From an uncultured Gammaproteobacteria bacterium (GTDB taxonomy: Bacteria; Pseudomonadota; Gammaproteobacteria; HK1), in the NCBI GenBank assembly GCA_958295465.1, contig OY282353.1, positions 992,001-1,056,000 of the forward strand: 64,000 nt of DNA, read 5' to 3'. How positions within the stretch are numbered: the first letter of the stretch is position 1; each line of letters opens with the position of its first letter. The notes beneath the pieces were generated by a model, which ran no database searches, was not told the origin of the DNA, and saw nothing but the letters and a program-made list of their open reading frames with translations. The position numbers were made by a program, and so were the translations under genes. Below, in pieces: positions 33,945-42,868 of the stretch.

Positions 33945-34015
33945 CGCGGCGCGCTCGAAGTCGTTGGGGCTCAGATACCCCGAGGCACATCGGGTGACCC
34001 TCGCGAAGAACCGGA
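33945..34015 (-). pseudogene. IS3-family transposase 3' remnant
   Basis: The minus-strand frame reads FFARVTRCASGYLSPNDFER, matching the C-terminal GYLSPxxFE motif of IS3 OrfB transposases. No other part of the transposase is present. The surrounding 33779-34430 has no gene I can support. Confidence 0.5.
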
Positions 34016-34430
34016 TACGGGAAAGCCGCACGTCCGGATTTGTGAGGGGCGCCGGGCGACCGGCGCCTCTGCTCGACCAACTCCACCCGGAGCTTTCGCG
34101 CCGGCTTTGCGCCTCCTGCGCGACGCCGCAGGGCCGGATGCACGTCGCACCCGCCCCGGTGCGCCACCTGGACGACCGGCGATCTCGAAGAGCCCTCCGC
34201 CGCGCTGCTTGCCCGGCGAACCGTTGACGAGCGATACAGGAAGCGGGGCCCGCCGACCGTCTCGTCCTTGGCGCCGGCGCGTATCCGCATCCGAGGGCCG
34301 GGCATCCCCGGGCGTTCGACCATGTCGTGGAGGCGGCAGTCGCGGTCTGCCCGTGCCGGCGGCCTGTAGGGTAGCATCCAGATCCGGCGAGCCGCCGGGC
34401 CTGAAGATACGAGAACAGGAGGCGAGAACG

Positions 34431-35603
34431 ATGTCCATACGGGAAAGAGCCGACGCGGTGCTTGGCGAATCGGTGTCCACGGGCGCGCTGCCGGGGGTCG
34501 TCGCCGGCGCGACGAACCGGGACGGAGACCTCTACCTCGGCGGGTTCGGCGAACGGGTGCTCGGGAGCGGGGAGGAGATGACCCCGGACACGGTAGGCTG
34601 GATCGCGTCGATGACCAAGGCGATCACCACCGCCGCCGCGATGCAACTCGTGGAGCAGGGGCGGCTCGAACTCGATGCGCCCGCGTCCGAGGTGGCGCCG
34701 GGGCTCGGCGACACCGCCGTGCTCGAAGGCTTCGACGAGGACGGCAACCCGCGCACCCGTCCCCCGCGCCGCCCGATCACATTGCGCCATCTCCTTACCC
34801 ATACGTCCGGGTTCGTCTACGACATCTGGAACGAATCGATGGTCCGATACCAGGAGGCGACCGGCACCCCCGGCATCATCGAATGCAGGAATGCCTGCCT
34901 CACGACGCCGCTCGTCTTCGACCCGGGCGAGCGCTGGGACTACGGGATCGGCGTCGACTGGGCGGGGAAGATGGTCGAGGCGGCCAGCGGACAGCGGCTC
35001 GGGGAGTATCTCCGCGACCACCTCCTCGGGCCGCTCGGCATGGACGACACCGCGTTCCGGATTACCGATGCGATGCGGGCGCGGCTCGCCAGGATCCACA
35101 TGCGGGGCGAGGACGGCTCGCTTGCGCCGCAGATGGAGCTCGAGATCCCCCAGGACCCCGAGTTCGAGATGGGCGGGGGCGGGCTCTACGGAACCGTGGG
35201 CGACTACCTCCGTTTCATCCGCATGATCCTCAACCGGGGCCGGGCGAACGGCGAGCAGCTCCTCGCCCCCGGGACGGTGGACGCGATGTCCCGCAACCAG
35301 ATCGGTGAACATCGAGTGCGCGCGCTCAAGACCGTGATACCGCCCTTCTCGAACGACGCCGAATTCTTTCCCGGAATGCCCAAGACCTGGAGCCTGGGCT
35401 TCATGATCAACACCGAGGAGGCACCCACGGGGCGGTCGCCGGGAAGCCTCGCCTGGGCGGGCCTCGCCAACTCCTACTACTGGATCGATCCGGCCAGGGG
35501 GGTCGGCGGGGCGTGGCTTGCCCAAGTGCTGCCGTTCGTGGACGAGAAGGCGGTTCCCGCCTGTCTCGCCTTCGAGCGGGCGGTGTACGAGAGCCTCGCC
35601 TGA
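34431..35603 (+). CDS. Serine beta-lactamase-like hydrolase
   Basis: A 390-residue protein from ATG 34431 (aggaggcgagaacg upstream). VGWIASMTKAITTAAAMQLV holds the SxxK active-site motif (SMTK); ITLRHLLTHTSGFVYDIWN and WDYGIGVDWAG (YGI in place of YxN) follow, and MGGGGLYGTVGDYLRFIRMI is the conserved C-terminal loop. This is the class C beta-lactamase/esterase (EstB-like) family. No signal peptide, so a cytoplasmic esterase is more likely than antibiotic resistance. Confidence 0.87.
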   Translation: MSIRERADAVLGESVSTGALPGVVAGATNRDGDLYLGGFGERVLGSGEEMTPDTVGWIASMTKAITTAAAMQLVEQGRLELDAPASEVAPGLGDTAVLEGFDEDGNPRTRPPRRPITLRHLLTHTSGFVYDIWNESMVRYQEATGTPGIIECRNACLTTPLVFDPGERWDYGIGVDWAGKMVEAASGQRLGEYLRDHLLGPLGMDDTAFRITDAMRARLARIHMRGEDGSLAPQMELEIPQDPEFEMGGGGLYGTVGDYLRFIRMILNRGRANGEQLLAPGTVDAMSRNQIGEHRVRALKTVIPPFSNDAEFFPGMPKTWSLGFMINTEEAPTGRSPGSLAWAGLANSYYWIDPARGVGGAWLAQVLPFVDEKAVPACLAFERAVYESLA

Positions 35604-35610
35604 CGGCGGC

Positions 35611-35880
35611 CCGGGCGAAATTCTGAAGCGCGATTTCATGGAGTCCTTCGCACTGTCCTCCACCGCGCTGGCGAGAGCGCTCGGAGTGACGCCGGCGCGA
35701 ATCAACGACATCGTATGCCGCCGCCGCGGTATCACGGCCGAAACGGCGCTACGTCTCGCCCGATACTTCAATACGGACGCCCAGAGCTGGATGAATCTTC
35801 AGGATCGGTACGAACTCACGCTCGCGGAGCGAGACGCCGCAGATGCCTTGCAAGCCATTCGTCCGCGCGAAGTGGCGTGA
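35611..35880 (+). pseudogene. higA: 5'-truncated higA copy (repeat copy A)
   Basis: From GEILKRDFMESFALSSTALA to ALQAIRPREVA and stop this is nearly identical to the intact higA at 42437-42739, but the first ~11 codons are missing and the serine hydrolase stop lies 7 bp upstream. The copy continues into shared spacer DNA to 35947. HTH residues are intact, so a shortened product from ATG 35638 is conceivable but unlikely to be functional. Confidence 0.85.
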
Positions 35881-35947
35881 AGCCCTGAGACCTCGCGAAC
35901 CAGGGAATGCCGACCCGCCACGGCGAACGATCGGACCGTCTGCACCC

Positions 35948-36075
35948 AAGGGTCCCGCGGTGCGGGCGACCCGCGCCCGGATCGACCACGCGCTGTATCG
36001 CCGGCATATCCGCGCCGTGCTCGACCGCCCGCCGATGTACACCGGGGTGATCGACGGCGCGGGGCCGCGCCATCG
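35948..36075 (+). pseudogene. mnmG: Internally deleted mnmG fragment
   Basis: [20 protein letters not shown] (matches mnmG near 45829) is joined in frame to [17 protein letters not shown] (matches mnmG near 46338). About 450 bp of mnmG are missing between the two. It follows the higA copy A plus spacer, the same order as higA-spacer-mnmG at the true locus. Confidence 0.88.
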
Positions 36076-36120
36076 CGGATCTCGACCACACGTTGCCTGA
36101 AGCGTCTCGATGACCGAACG

Positions 36121-36576
36121 ATGGAACGGCCGCACTACCACGGGCACCGCAAGCGTCTCCGCGAACGCTTCCTCAAGAGCGGCCTGGCGGGGTTCGCGGA
36201 GCATGAGGTCATCGAGCTGCTGCTGACCCTGGCCATCCCCCGCTCGGACGTGAAGCAGCCCGCCAAGGCGCTGCTCGAGCGCTTCGGCAGCCTGCGGGGG
36301 GTGCTGGACGCGCCGCTTGTGGAGCTACGATCGGTCACCGGCGTCGGCGAGGTCGCCGCGGTCGGCCTGCAAGTCATCCGCGAATCGGCGACGCTCTACT
36401 TGCAGCAAGCGTCGGAGGGAGCGGAGGTGCTTCGCGACCCGCAGCGGCTCGGCGACTTCTGGCGGATGCGGATCGGCGCCCTCGGGCACGAGGTGTTCGC
36501 CGTCGCGTACCTGGATTCCGCGTACCGGCTGCTCCGCAACGGCGTCGAGCGCTATCCTGAAGCACTACTATCATGA
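36121..36576 (+). pseudogene. radC: Truncated radC
   Basis: YHGHRKRLRERFLKSGLAGF, EHEVIELLLTLAIPRSDVKQ and RFGSLRGVLDAPL with a helix-hairpin-helix are the RadC N-terminal half, and GALGHEVFAVAYLDSAYRLL begins the JAB/MPN domain. The metal-binding HxH and later residues are absent because the frame is cut at about 36550 by an unrelated tail. RadC proteins are often found with mobile or restriction islands. Confidence 0.85.
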
Positions 36577-36754
36577 TCCGGCGGTTATGCACGGAAACCG
36601 CGAATACCTCTGCTTCCACTTCTTCGCGAGCTTCCTGCGCCTCCTCCACGACGACGGCGGCATTGACGAACACGAGGAATGCGCTCTGCGGACGCTGTGC
36701 CGGGCGGAGGGCGTCATCGGCGAGACAGGCGAATCGGAGGCGCTGGCGGCATGA
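36555..36754 (+). pseudogene. Unidentified C-terminal fragment
   Basis: In a different frame from radC the sequence reads KHYYHDPAVMHGNREYLCFH then FFASFLRLLHDDGGIDEHEE up to a TGA that overlaps the next ATG. I do not recognise the family. The clean ATGA overlap shows it is the real end of a gene that was coupled to the AlbA-domain gene. Confidence 0.5.
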
Positions 36755-38280
36755 CCCCTGCCGACCTCGATATCCTCATCCAGCAGGGCGAGGGCACCAC
36801 GCTGGAGTTCAAGGAGAGCCTGTCCTCGTCGTTCGCGCGGGAGGTCGTCGCTCTGGCCAACACCATCGGTGGGAAGATCCTCCTCGGCGTGAGCGACAGC
36901 GGCAGCGTAATCGGGATCAAGGACACCAACACCCTGCGCGCCCGCGTCCAGGACATCGCCCGCAACTGCGATCCGGCGGTGAAGACGCTGGTGGAGCCGG
37001 TGGACGGGGTGCTCGCGGTCCACGTCCGGGAGAGTGACGCCAAGCCGGTGCAGTGCAGGGACGGCTTCTTCTGGCGTCAGGGCGCGGTGACCCAGAAGAT
37101 GAGCCGTGACGAAATCCGCGACTTCTTCCGCACCGAAGGCGTGATCCGGTTCGACCTCTCACCCTGCCCCCGCTTCAGCTACCCGGAAGATTTCGACCGC
37201 GAGAAGTTCGACGCTTGGCTCGGCCAGTCCGGCATCAGTGGCGGGGCGCCGGTCGAGGACGTGCTGGTCAACATCGAGGTCGCCGAGCGGGACGGCAACC
37301 GGCTGCTCTTCCGCAACGCGGGGGTGCTCTTCTTCGCGAGGAACGTGCGTCATTTCTTCCCGGAGGCGTACATCACCTGCCTGCTGGGAAGGGGCGCCGA
37401 CAAGGTGCATATCCTGGATCGCAAGGACTTCGACGGCGGGGTCGTGGCGGACATCGAGGACGCCATGCGCTTCATCGAGCGCAACACCCGCACCGCCTAC
37501 CGCATCGAGGGCTTGCGGCGGCAGAACATCCCGGAGTACCCGATGGAGGCCGTGCGCGAGGCGATTACCAACGCGGTCATGCACCGCGACTGGTTCTTCG
37601 ACGGCGCCAACGTGTTCGTCGAACTCTACGCCGACCGGATCGAGGTGATCAGCCCCGGCAGCCTGCCCAAGGGCCTGACCCTGGCCAATCTCGGACGCAA
37701 GAGCATCCGGCGGAATCCACTCATCGCCGACCTGCTCCACCGCATTGATTTCATCGAGAAAGCGGGCACGGGGATCCGCCGCATCCGGGACGGAGCAAGG
37801 GAGCAGGACTGCCCGGAACCGGAGTTCGAGGCCGATCGATTCGTCACCGTCACGTTCCGTCCGAACCCGGAAGTCCGGGAGGTATCGGGGGATGATCGGG
37901 TTATCCCCCAAGTGACCCCGGAAGTCGCCGGGGAAGTCGCCGGGGAAGTCGCCGGGGAAGTCACCGGGGAAGTCACCGGGGAAGTCGCCCCGGAAGTCAC
38001 CGGGGAAGTCACCGGGGAAGTCGCCCCGGAAGTCACCGGGCAGGCCCCCCCGGAAGTCCGACTGCTACGGGTATTATCTAGTGAAATGACCAGACTGGAC
38101 ATCCAGGAAGCCCTTGGCCTGAAACACGAGGATCACTTTCGCAAATCCTATCTGCTCCCCGCTCTTCAGGCCGGCCTGATCGAAATGACCATCCCGGACA
38201 AGCCGCGCAGCAGCAAGCAGCGATACCGCCTGACCCCCACGGGAAGCGAGTACCTGAAGCAAATCGGAGATGCCCGGTAA
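36751..38280 (+). CDS. AlbA_2/Schlafen-like domain and HATPase regulator (COG2865 type)
   Basis: A 509-residue protein from ATG 36751. GEGTTLEFKESLSSSFAREV, ALANTIGGKILLGVSDSG is the AlbA_2 domain; EAVREAITNAVMHRDWFFDG and DRIEVISPGSLPKGLT are the C-terminal HATPase-like part found in COG2865 proteins. A 4-residue GEVA/GEVT repeat (37916-38058) links to a winged-helix-like end (RLDIQEALGLKHEDHFRKSY). These proteins commonly sit in type III restriction islands, as here: its TAA overlaps the mod start. Function is probably regulatory; unproven. Confidence 0.85.
   Translation: MTPADLDILIQQGEGTTLEFKESLSSSFAREVVALANTIGGKILLGVSDSGSVIGIKDTNTLRARVQDIARNCDPAVKTLVEPVDGVLAVHVRESDAKPVQCRDGFFWRQGAVTQKMSRDEIRDFFRTEGVIRFDLSPCPRFSYPEDFDREKFDAWLGQSGISGGAPVEDVLVNIEVAERDGNRLLFRNAGVLFFARNVRHFFPEAYITCLLGRGADKVHILDRKDFDGGVVADIEDAMRFIERNTRTAYRIEGLRRQNIPEYPMEAVREAITNAVMHRDWFFDGANVFVELYADRIEVISPGSLPKGLTLANLGRKSIRRNPLIADLLHRIDFIEKAGTGIRRIRDGAREQDCPEPEFEADRFVTVTFRPNPEVREVSGDDRVIPQVTPEVAGEVAGEVAGEVTGEVTGEVAPEVTGEVTGEVAPEVTGQAPPEVRLLRVLSSEMTRLDIQEALGLKHEDHFRKSYLLPALQAGLIEMTIPDKPRSSKQRYRLTPTGSEYLKQIGDAR
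37916..38058 (+). repeat. 12-bp tandem repeat in the AlbA-domain gene
   Basis: About eleven copies of a 12-bp unit (ggggaagtcgcc and variants) encode GEVA, GEVT or PEVT. The period keeps the frame and the array lies between the HATPase-like part and the winged helix. Similar GEV linkers occur in this family, but copy number here should vary easily by slippage. Confidence 0.88.
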
Positions 38281-38579
38281 TGCCGAAGATCGACGTCACG
38301 AAGACCGAGCTGGTCTGACCCGGCAAGTACAACGAAGACGGAACGCTCAAGGAAGTTCCGCGGGTCAACCTGCCGTTCCAGGTTATCGAGATCGTCAACG
38401 AGAGCCGTGCTACGCGCGAAGCGAAGAAGGGCGGCGTACAGGCATCGCTGTTTGATATTTACGAGGGTAGCGAGGGTGACACCTTCGAGGAAGGATGGAG
38501 TAACAAACTCATCTGGGGCGATAACCTGCTGGTGATGGGTTCGCTTCTGGAGAAATTCGCCGGGAAAATCGACCTGTGA
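38280..38579 (+). pseudogene. mod: Type III mod N-terminal remnant with nonsense codon
   Basis: MPKIDVTKTELV then TGA (38316-38318) where the family has Trp (a G-to-A change), then PGKYNEDGTLKEVPRVNLPF, EAKKGGVQASLFDIYEG and KLIWGDNLLVMGSLLEKFAG ending KIDL just before the DPPF motif. The rest of the methylase is deleted. Two tiny frames (38588-38668 and 38661-38702) fill the gap to res; the latter may be the original C-terminus or spacer. Confidence 0.87.
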
Positions 38580-38704
38580 ACCGGGAGATGACGCTCGCGA
38601 AGTGGCAGTATCTGTTGGCCAGGGGCTTGATCGACCAGGAACTCGAACCGGAGCACGGCAATGGCTGAAACGGCCACCGTCTTCGATGGGGAGGCGAAGT
38701 AGCC

Positions 38705-41554
38705 ATGGCCAGGGCCGTCGTCGCCTACGACAAGGATCTGCCGGGAATTCCGAATCGCCGGCCATGGGAGCCGCCCGTCTCCCATCTGGTCAAGGACGAC
38801 GACGCGCCGACCGGCTGGCGTGAGGACGACTCCGGCCGCCGGCCGAGCCGGCTCCTGCTGGCGCCGAATATCCGCAGCGCGGTGGACGCTTGGCGCGACG
38901 GTGGCTATCCGGGCGCCTCCGAAGTGACCCGCCGTCTGTTCGAGTACTGGTTCGAGGAGGATCACGAAGTTCCCGGCTTCGATGCGCCTTTCCGATACTA
39001 CTTCTGCCAGCGCGAAGCGATCGAGACACTGGCCTGGCTGGTGGAGATTGCCGGCCAGCGCGACACCAAGGCGCTCATCGAAGCACACGGGACGATCTAC
39101 GAGAAGGACCTGCTCTCGAAGAACATCGAGTTTCAGACCACCATGGACGGCAAGCGCCAACTGCGCCGCTACGTGCCGGAGCTGGAGTCGGATGGTGTAC
39201 AGGACCTGCCGCCCGAAAACCTGCGCCGCTTCGCCTTCAAGATGGCCACCGGATCGGGCAAGACCTGGGTGATGGCGATGGCGGTCGTCTGGTCCCGTCT
39301 CCACAAGCAGCACATACCCGGCTCGGATCTCTCCACCAACTTCCTCATCGTGGCGCCCAACGTGATCGTGTATCAACGGCTGGAAAAGGACTTCGCAAGT
39401 AACCGGGTATTCCACGAATTGCCGCTGATCCCCCCGGAGTGGAGGGGCAGCTTCTCGCAGAAGGTGATCCTCCGCGGGGAAGCTGCCGAGCCGGATCCGT
39501 CGGGAAACCTCCTCCTCACCAACATCCAGCAGCTCTACGAGTCACGAGACCAGGAGTGGACGCCGGAAAACGCCGTCGAGGCGCTCCTCGGCAGGAAACC
39601 GGCGCAGGACCTCGCATCGTCCGGTCAACGCTCCATGTTGGAGCGGGTGAAGTCGCTCAAGGATCTCGTCGTGCTGAATGACGAGGCACACCACGTCCAC
39701 AACGAGGACCTTGCCTGGAGCAAATCGCTCCTCGCGATCCACGAAGCGCTGCCGTATGGCCTTGGCGCATGGCTCGACTTCTCGGCCACGCCGAAGGATC
39801 AGAACGGCATGTATTTCCCCTGGACGGTCGTGGACTACCCGCTGGCGCAGGCCGTGGAGGATCGGATCGTCAAGGCTCCCATCATCGTAACCGGGGAGGC
39901 CGATCGGAATCAGCCAAGCGAAGACCCAGACGGGATTACCAAGGACAACGTGGCGGAGAAGTACGGCTACTGGCTACAGGCCGCGGTCCGGCGCTGGAAG
40001 CAACACCAAAAGGTGTACAAGAAGCTGGGCATCAGACCGGTGCTCTTCATCATGGCGGAGAAGAACGTCTACGCCGACGCATTGGGCGAGTACCTGTGGA
40101 AGACCAGGGAGTTCGGCTTCAAGAAATCCGAGATACTCGTCATCCATACCGACTCCACGGGTGAGATCAGGAAGGGAGATCTCGAGAAGGCCCGTCAGGC
40201 GGCGCGGGATATCGACAGGGCTGAGAGCGGGATCAAGGCCATCGTCAGCGTGATGATGCTGCGCGAGGGGTGGGACGTGCGCAACGTGACGGTGGTGCTG
40301 GGGCTGCGGCCGTTCACCGCGAAGGCCGAGATACTCCCGGAACAGGTGATTGGGCGCGGGCTACGCCTGATGTCGCAGGTAAGCCCGGACCGGACGCAGA
40401 CCCTGGAAGTGCTCGGCACGCGCAACCTGCTCAGCGTCCTGCGCGAGCAACTGGAGGCGGAAGGCGTCGGTGTAGCGAGCACGAAGACCAATCCACCCCC
40501 GCCGATCGTCATCGAGCCGGTGCAGGAGCGGCTGAAGTACGACATCGTCATTCCCATCACCAAACCGAGCCTGAAACACGACCACCGCAAGCTGTCGGAT
40601 CTGGACGTGCGGTCCCTCGAACCGATATTCGACCAGGAGGAGCTCGATGAGCCGTTCCGGATCAGGCTGATGCTGGAATTCGCCACAACCGAAACCGAAG
40701 TGGCTCAAGACGACATCGCCGGCAGCCTGCGACCCGTCCAGGAACTTCTGGCCGATGTGACCAACCTGGTGGCTGGCAAGGCGGGTCTGACCAATCGCTT
40801 TGCGGAGTTGTACCCGGTGATACGCGACTACATCGGGAGTCGTTGTTTCGGCCGGGAGATCGAATTGGATGATGACGCCCTCCGCTCGCATCTGGCCCGA
40901 CTGGAGATAAGAGAGGGGATTGCGAAGTACCTTGTCCGCAAGATCGCCGATCTCACCGTCGAACGCCGCGAGATCGAATTCGACAAGCAGGACTTCCGCC
41001 TGTCCGAAACCAGGCCCTTTAGCTGGCGGCGGAACCTTCCACCGCTGGAAGCGGAGAAGACGGTGTTCAACTTCGTGGCCACCTACAACGATTTCGAGCG
41101 CCGCTTCGCAGAATTTCTGGACAACGTGGGGGATGTGCTGCGCTTCGCCGCGCTGGGCACGACGGAGCAGGGGGCTTCCGGCACGTCGTTCCGCGTCGAC
41201 TACCTGAAGCCGAGCGGCGCCATCGGCTTCTACTACCCGGACTGGGTGGCCGTTCAGCGCGACACGGAAGGAGAGATCGTCAACTGGATCATCGAGACCA
41301 AGGGCCGCGTCTGGGAAGGCACGGAAGAGAAGGACGCGGCCATACGGGAATGGTGCCGCCGGGTGTCGGCAGCCACCGGCGACGAGTGGAAGTACCTACG
41401 TGTGAATCAGACCGACTTCCGCCCCGAATTTGCCACCTTTCGCCAGCTTAACGTGACGGTCATTGCTACCACGATGTTCCGTGAACGAGACCGAGGCGGT
41501 GCGCTCATGTCTCGCGAGGAGGTTCGGCAGGCCATCGAGGAAGGCCGCGCCTGA
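38705..41554 (+). CDS. res: Type III restriction enzyme Res subunit
   Basis: A 949-residue helicase-nuclease. FKMATGSGKTWVMAMAVVWS is Walker A, VVLNDEAHHVHNED is the DEAH-like motif II, ASVMMLREGWDVRN-type motif V is present as VSVMMLREGWDVRNVTVV, and ILPEQVIGRGLRLM is motif VI. The C-terminal IGFYYPDWVAVQR and WIIETKGRVWEGTE form a PD-(D/E)XK nuclease site. Res normally needs Mod for target recognition; mod is destroyed here, so the enzyme is either silent, rescued in trans, or recently orphaned. Confidence 0.92.
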   Translation: MARAVVAYDKDLPGIPNRRPWEPPVSHLVKDDDAPTGWREDDSGRRPSRLLLAPNIRSAVDAWRDGGYPGASEVTRRLFEYWFEEDHEVPGFDAPFRYYFCQREAIETLAWLVEIAGQRDTKALIEAHGTIYEKDLLSKNIEFQTTMDGKRQLRRYVPELESDGVQDLPPENLRRFAFKMATGSGKTWVMAMAVVWSRLHKQHIPGSDLSTNFLIVAPNVIVYQRLEKDFASNRVFHELPLIPPEWRGSFSQKVILRGEAAEPDPSGNLLLTNIQQLYESRDQEWTPENAVEALLGRKPAQDLASSGQRSMLERVKSLKDLVVLNDEAHHVHNEDLAWSKSLLAIHEALPYGLGAWLDFSATPKDQNGMYFPWTVVDYPLAQAVEDRIVKAPIIVTGEADRNQPSEDPDGITKDNVAEKYGYWLQAAVRRWKQHQKVYKKLGIRPVLFIMAEKNVYADALGEYLWKTREFGFKKSEILVIHTDSTGEIRKGDLEKARQAARDIDRAESGIKAIVSVMMLREGWDVRNVTVVLGLRPFTAKAEILPEQVIGRGLRLMSQVSPDRTQTLEVLGTRNLLSVLREQLEAEGVGVASTKTNPPPPIVIEPVQERLKYDIVIPITKPSLKHDHRKLSDLDVRSLEPIFDQEELDEPFRIRLMLEFATTETEVAQDDIAGSLRPVQELLADVTNLVAGKAGLTNRFAELYPVIRDYIGSRCFGREIELDDDALRSHLARLEIREGIAKYLVRKIADLTVERREIEFDKQDFRLSETRPFSWRRNLPPLEAEKTVFNFVATYNDFERRFAEFLDNVGDVLRFAALGTTEQGASGTSFRVDYLKPSGAIGFYYPDWVAVQRDTEGEIVNWIIETKGRVWEGTEEKDAAIREWCRRVSAATGDEWKYLRVNQTDFRPEFATFRQLNVTVIATTMFRERDRGGALMSREEVRQAIEEGRA

Positions 41555-41955
41555 TGGTCATTGTCATCGATGCCTCGGTAGCCATCGCGTGGTGCTTGCG
41601 CGACGGCGAAGGAACCGACGAAGTTGACAGCCTGATGGAGCGAACGATGGTGGAAGCGGCCATCGTCCCCGGCCTGTTCTGGCACGAGGTGCGGAACGTA
41701 TTCGTGGTGGCGGAACGGACGGGGCGTGAGGAACCGAACACGGCGGAGCGCCATATGCAGCGCCTTCGTGACCTGCCGCTTGGAACAGACAATGGCCAGG
41801 ATGACGGACAGACTATTACCATGGCGAGGCGGCACGGCCTCAGTGGCTACGATGCGGCTTACCTGGAGACCGCGGAACGCCGCGGCGGGAAGCTCGCCAC
41901 GCTCGACAAGAAGCTCGCTGCTGCGGCTGTCAGGGAGGGCGTCTCCTTCCTGTAG
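41554..41955 (+). CDS. vapC: VapC-type PIN-domain toxin
   Basis: A 133-residue PIN protein whose ATG overlaps the res stop (TGATG). MVIVIDASVAIAWCLRDGEG, VPGLFWHEVRNVFVVAER and LSGYDAAYLETAERRGGKLA followed by TLDKKLAAAA carry the usual acidic residues. No antitoxin gene is visible upstream; res occupies that place. Either the antitoxin was lost or the PIN protein has become part of the restriction operon. Confidence 0.85.
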   Translation: MVIVIDASVAIAWCLRDGEGTDEVDSLMERTMVEAAIVPGLFWHEVRNVFVVAERTGREEPNTAERHMQRLRDLPLGTDNGQDDGQTITMARRHGLSGYDAAYLETAERRGGKLATLDKKLAAAAVREGVSFL

Positions 41956-42126
41956 GGCGCCAACGCTTTGCACTCCGCCTTCGGACAGCAAGGCGCGCTT
42001 GACGGCATCCGGCTCCCTTTCGAGCACCCGCAGAAGTGGAGTTGACCCGATTTCGTGGACTCCTGACCCTTTGGGGAGGAGGGATCCACTATCCGACCAG
42101 ACGACTTGTTTCCCGTGTATCGATAT

Positions 42127-42138
42127 GCGATATATCGC
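42127..42138. promoter_or_regulatory. Perfect palindrome before higB (candidate operator)
   Basis: gcgatatatcgc is a 12-bp perfect palindrome ending 5 bp before the higB ATG (42144), in an otherwise AT-richer pocket. HigA-type antitoxins repress their own operon by binding such sites, so this is a reasonable operator, but it is short. Confidence 0.4.
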
Positions 42139-42143
42139 CCGTC

Positions 42144-42422
42144 ATGATTCGAAGCTTTCGCTGTAAGGATACGGAGCGGCTTGCCAATGGCTATCGAGTG
42201 AGGCGTTTTGCCGGCTTCGAACGAGTCGCTCAGCGCAAGCTCGCCCAACTGGATGCCGCCGCGACGCTTGATTTTCTGCGAGTGCCGCCCGGGAATCGGC
42301 TTGAAGCCCTTCGGGGCGACCGTGCGGGCTCGTACAGCATCCGGATCAACGACCAGTGGCGACTCTGTTTTCGCTTCGCCAACGGAAACGTCCATGATGC
42401 GGAGATAGTCGACTACCACTGA
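42144..42422 (+). CDS. higB: HigB/RelE-family toxin
   Basis: A 92-residue protein: MIRSFRCKDTERLANGYRVR, LDAATLDF-like core (KLAQLDAAATLDFLRVPPGN), then YSIRINDQWRLCFRF and the HDAEIVDYH ending typical of HigB (RelE superfamily) ribosome-dependent mRNA interferases. It is followed after 14 bp by its antitoxin. A palindrome lies just upstream. Confidence 0.93.
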   Translation: MIRSFRCKDTERLANGYRVRRFAGFERVAQRKLAQLDAAATLDFLRVPPGNRLEALRGDRAGSYSIRINDQWRLCFRFANGNVHDAEIVDYH

Positions 42423-42436
42423 TACCCCTCCGAGGC

Positions 42437-42739
42437 ATGTCATCGATGACCCGACTGGAACCCGTCCATCCGGGCGAAATTCTGAAGCGCGACTTCATGG
42501 AGCCCTTCGCACTGTCCTCCACCGCGCTGGCGAGAGCGATCGGAGTGACACCGGCGCGAATCAACGACATCGTACGCTGCCGCCGCGGCATCACGGCCGA
42601 AACGGCGCTACGTCTCGCCCGATACTTCAATACGGACGCCCAGAGCTGGATGAATCTTCAGGATCGGTACGAACTCACGCTCGCGGAGCGAGACGCCGCG
42701 GATGCCTTGCAGGCCATTCGTCCGCGCGAAGTGGCGTGA
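42437..42739 (+). CDS. higA: HigA-family antitoxin
   Basis: A 100-residue HTH protein. HPGEILKRDFMEPFALSSTA, LARAIGVTPARINDIVRCRR and GITAETALRLARYFNTDAQS make the XRE helix-turn-helix; it ends ALQAIRPREVA. It neutralises HigB and probably represses the pair. ATG 42437 has cgagg close upstream; ATG 42446 is an alternative. Partial copies occur at 35611-35880 and 45257-45340. Confidence 0.92.
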   Translation: MSSMTRLEPVHPGEILKRDFMEPFALSSTALARAIGVTPARINDIVRCRRGITAETALRLARYFNTDAQSWMNLQDRYELTLAERDAADALQAIRPREVA

Positions 42740-42868
42740 AGCCCGGAGACCTCGCGAGCCAGGGAAAGCCGACCCGCCACGACGAACGACCGGACCGGTT
42801 GCACCTCCCCAGCCCGTCAGCTTCACCGCGATCCTGCTACCATCCCCGCTCCGGCGCCCCGCACCACC
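42656..42868. repeat. Direct repeat copy B (higA tail + mnmG spacer)
   Basis: This stretch recurs at 45257-45544 (copy C, with a ~75-bp extra internal duplication) and, for its left part extended to 42470, at 35611-35947 (copy A). All share the end of higA and the DNA that leads to mnmG. Copies B and C flank the hipA/DUF1643-HipB block; copies A and B flank the radC/AlbA/res block. Confidence 0.88.

Noticed and set aside
34431..35603. Antibiotic-resistance beta-lactamase
   Set aside because: No signal peptide and EstB-like features; a cytoplasmic esterase-type hydrolase is more likely.
41956..42143. IS3-type terminal repeat (tgacccgatttcgtggactcc)
   Set aside because: The resemblance is weak and no partner repeat was seen; not enough to call an element.
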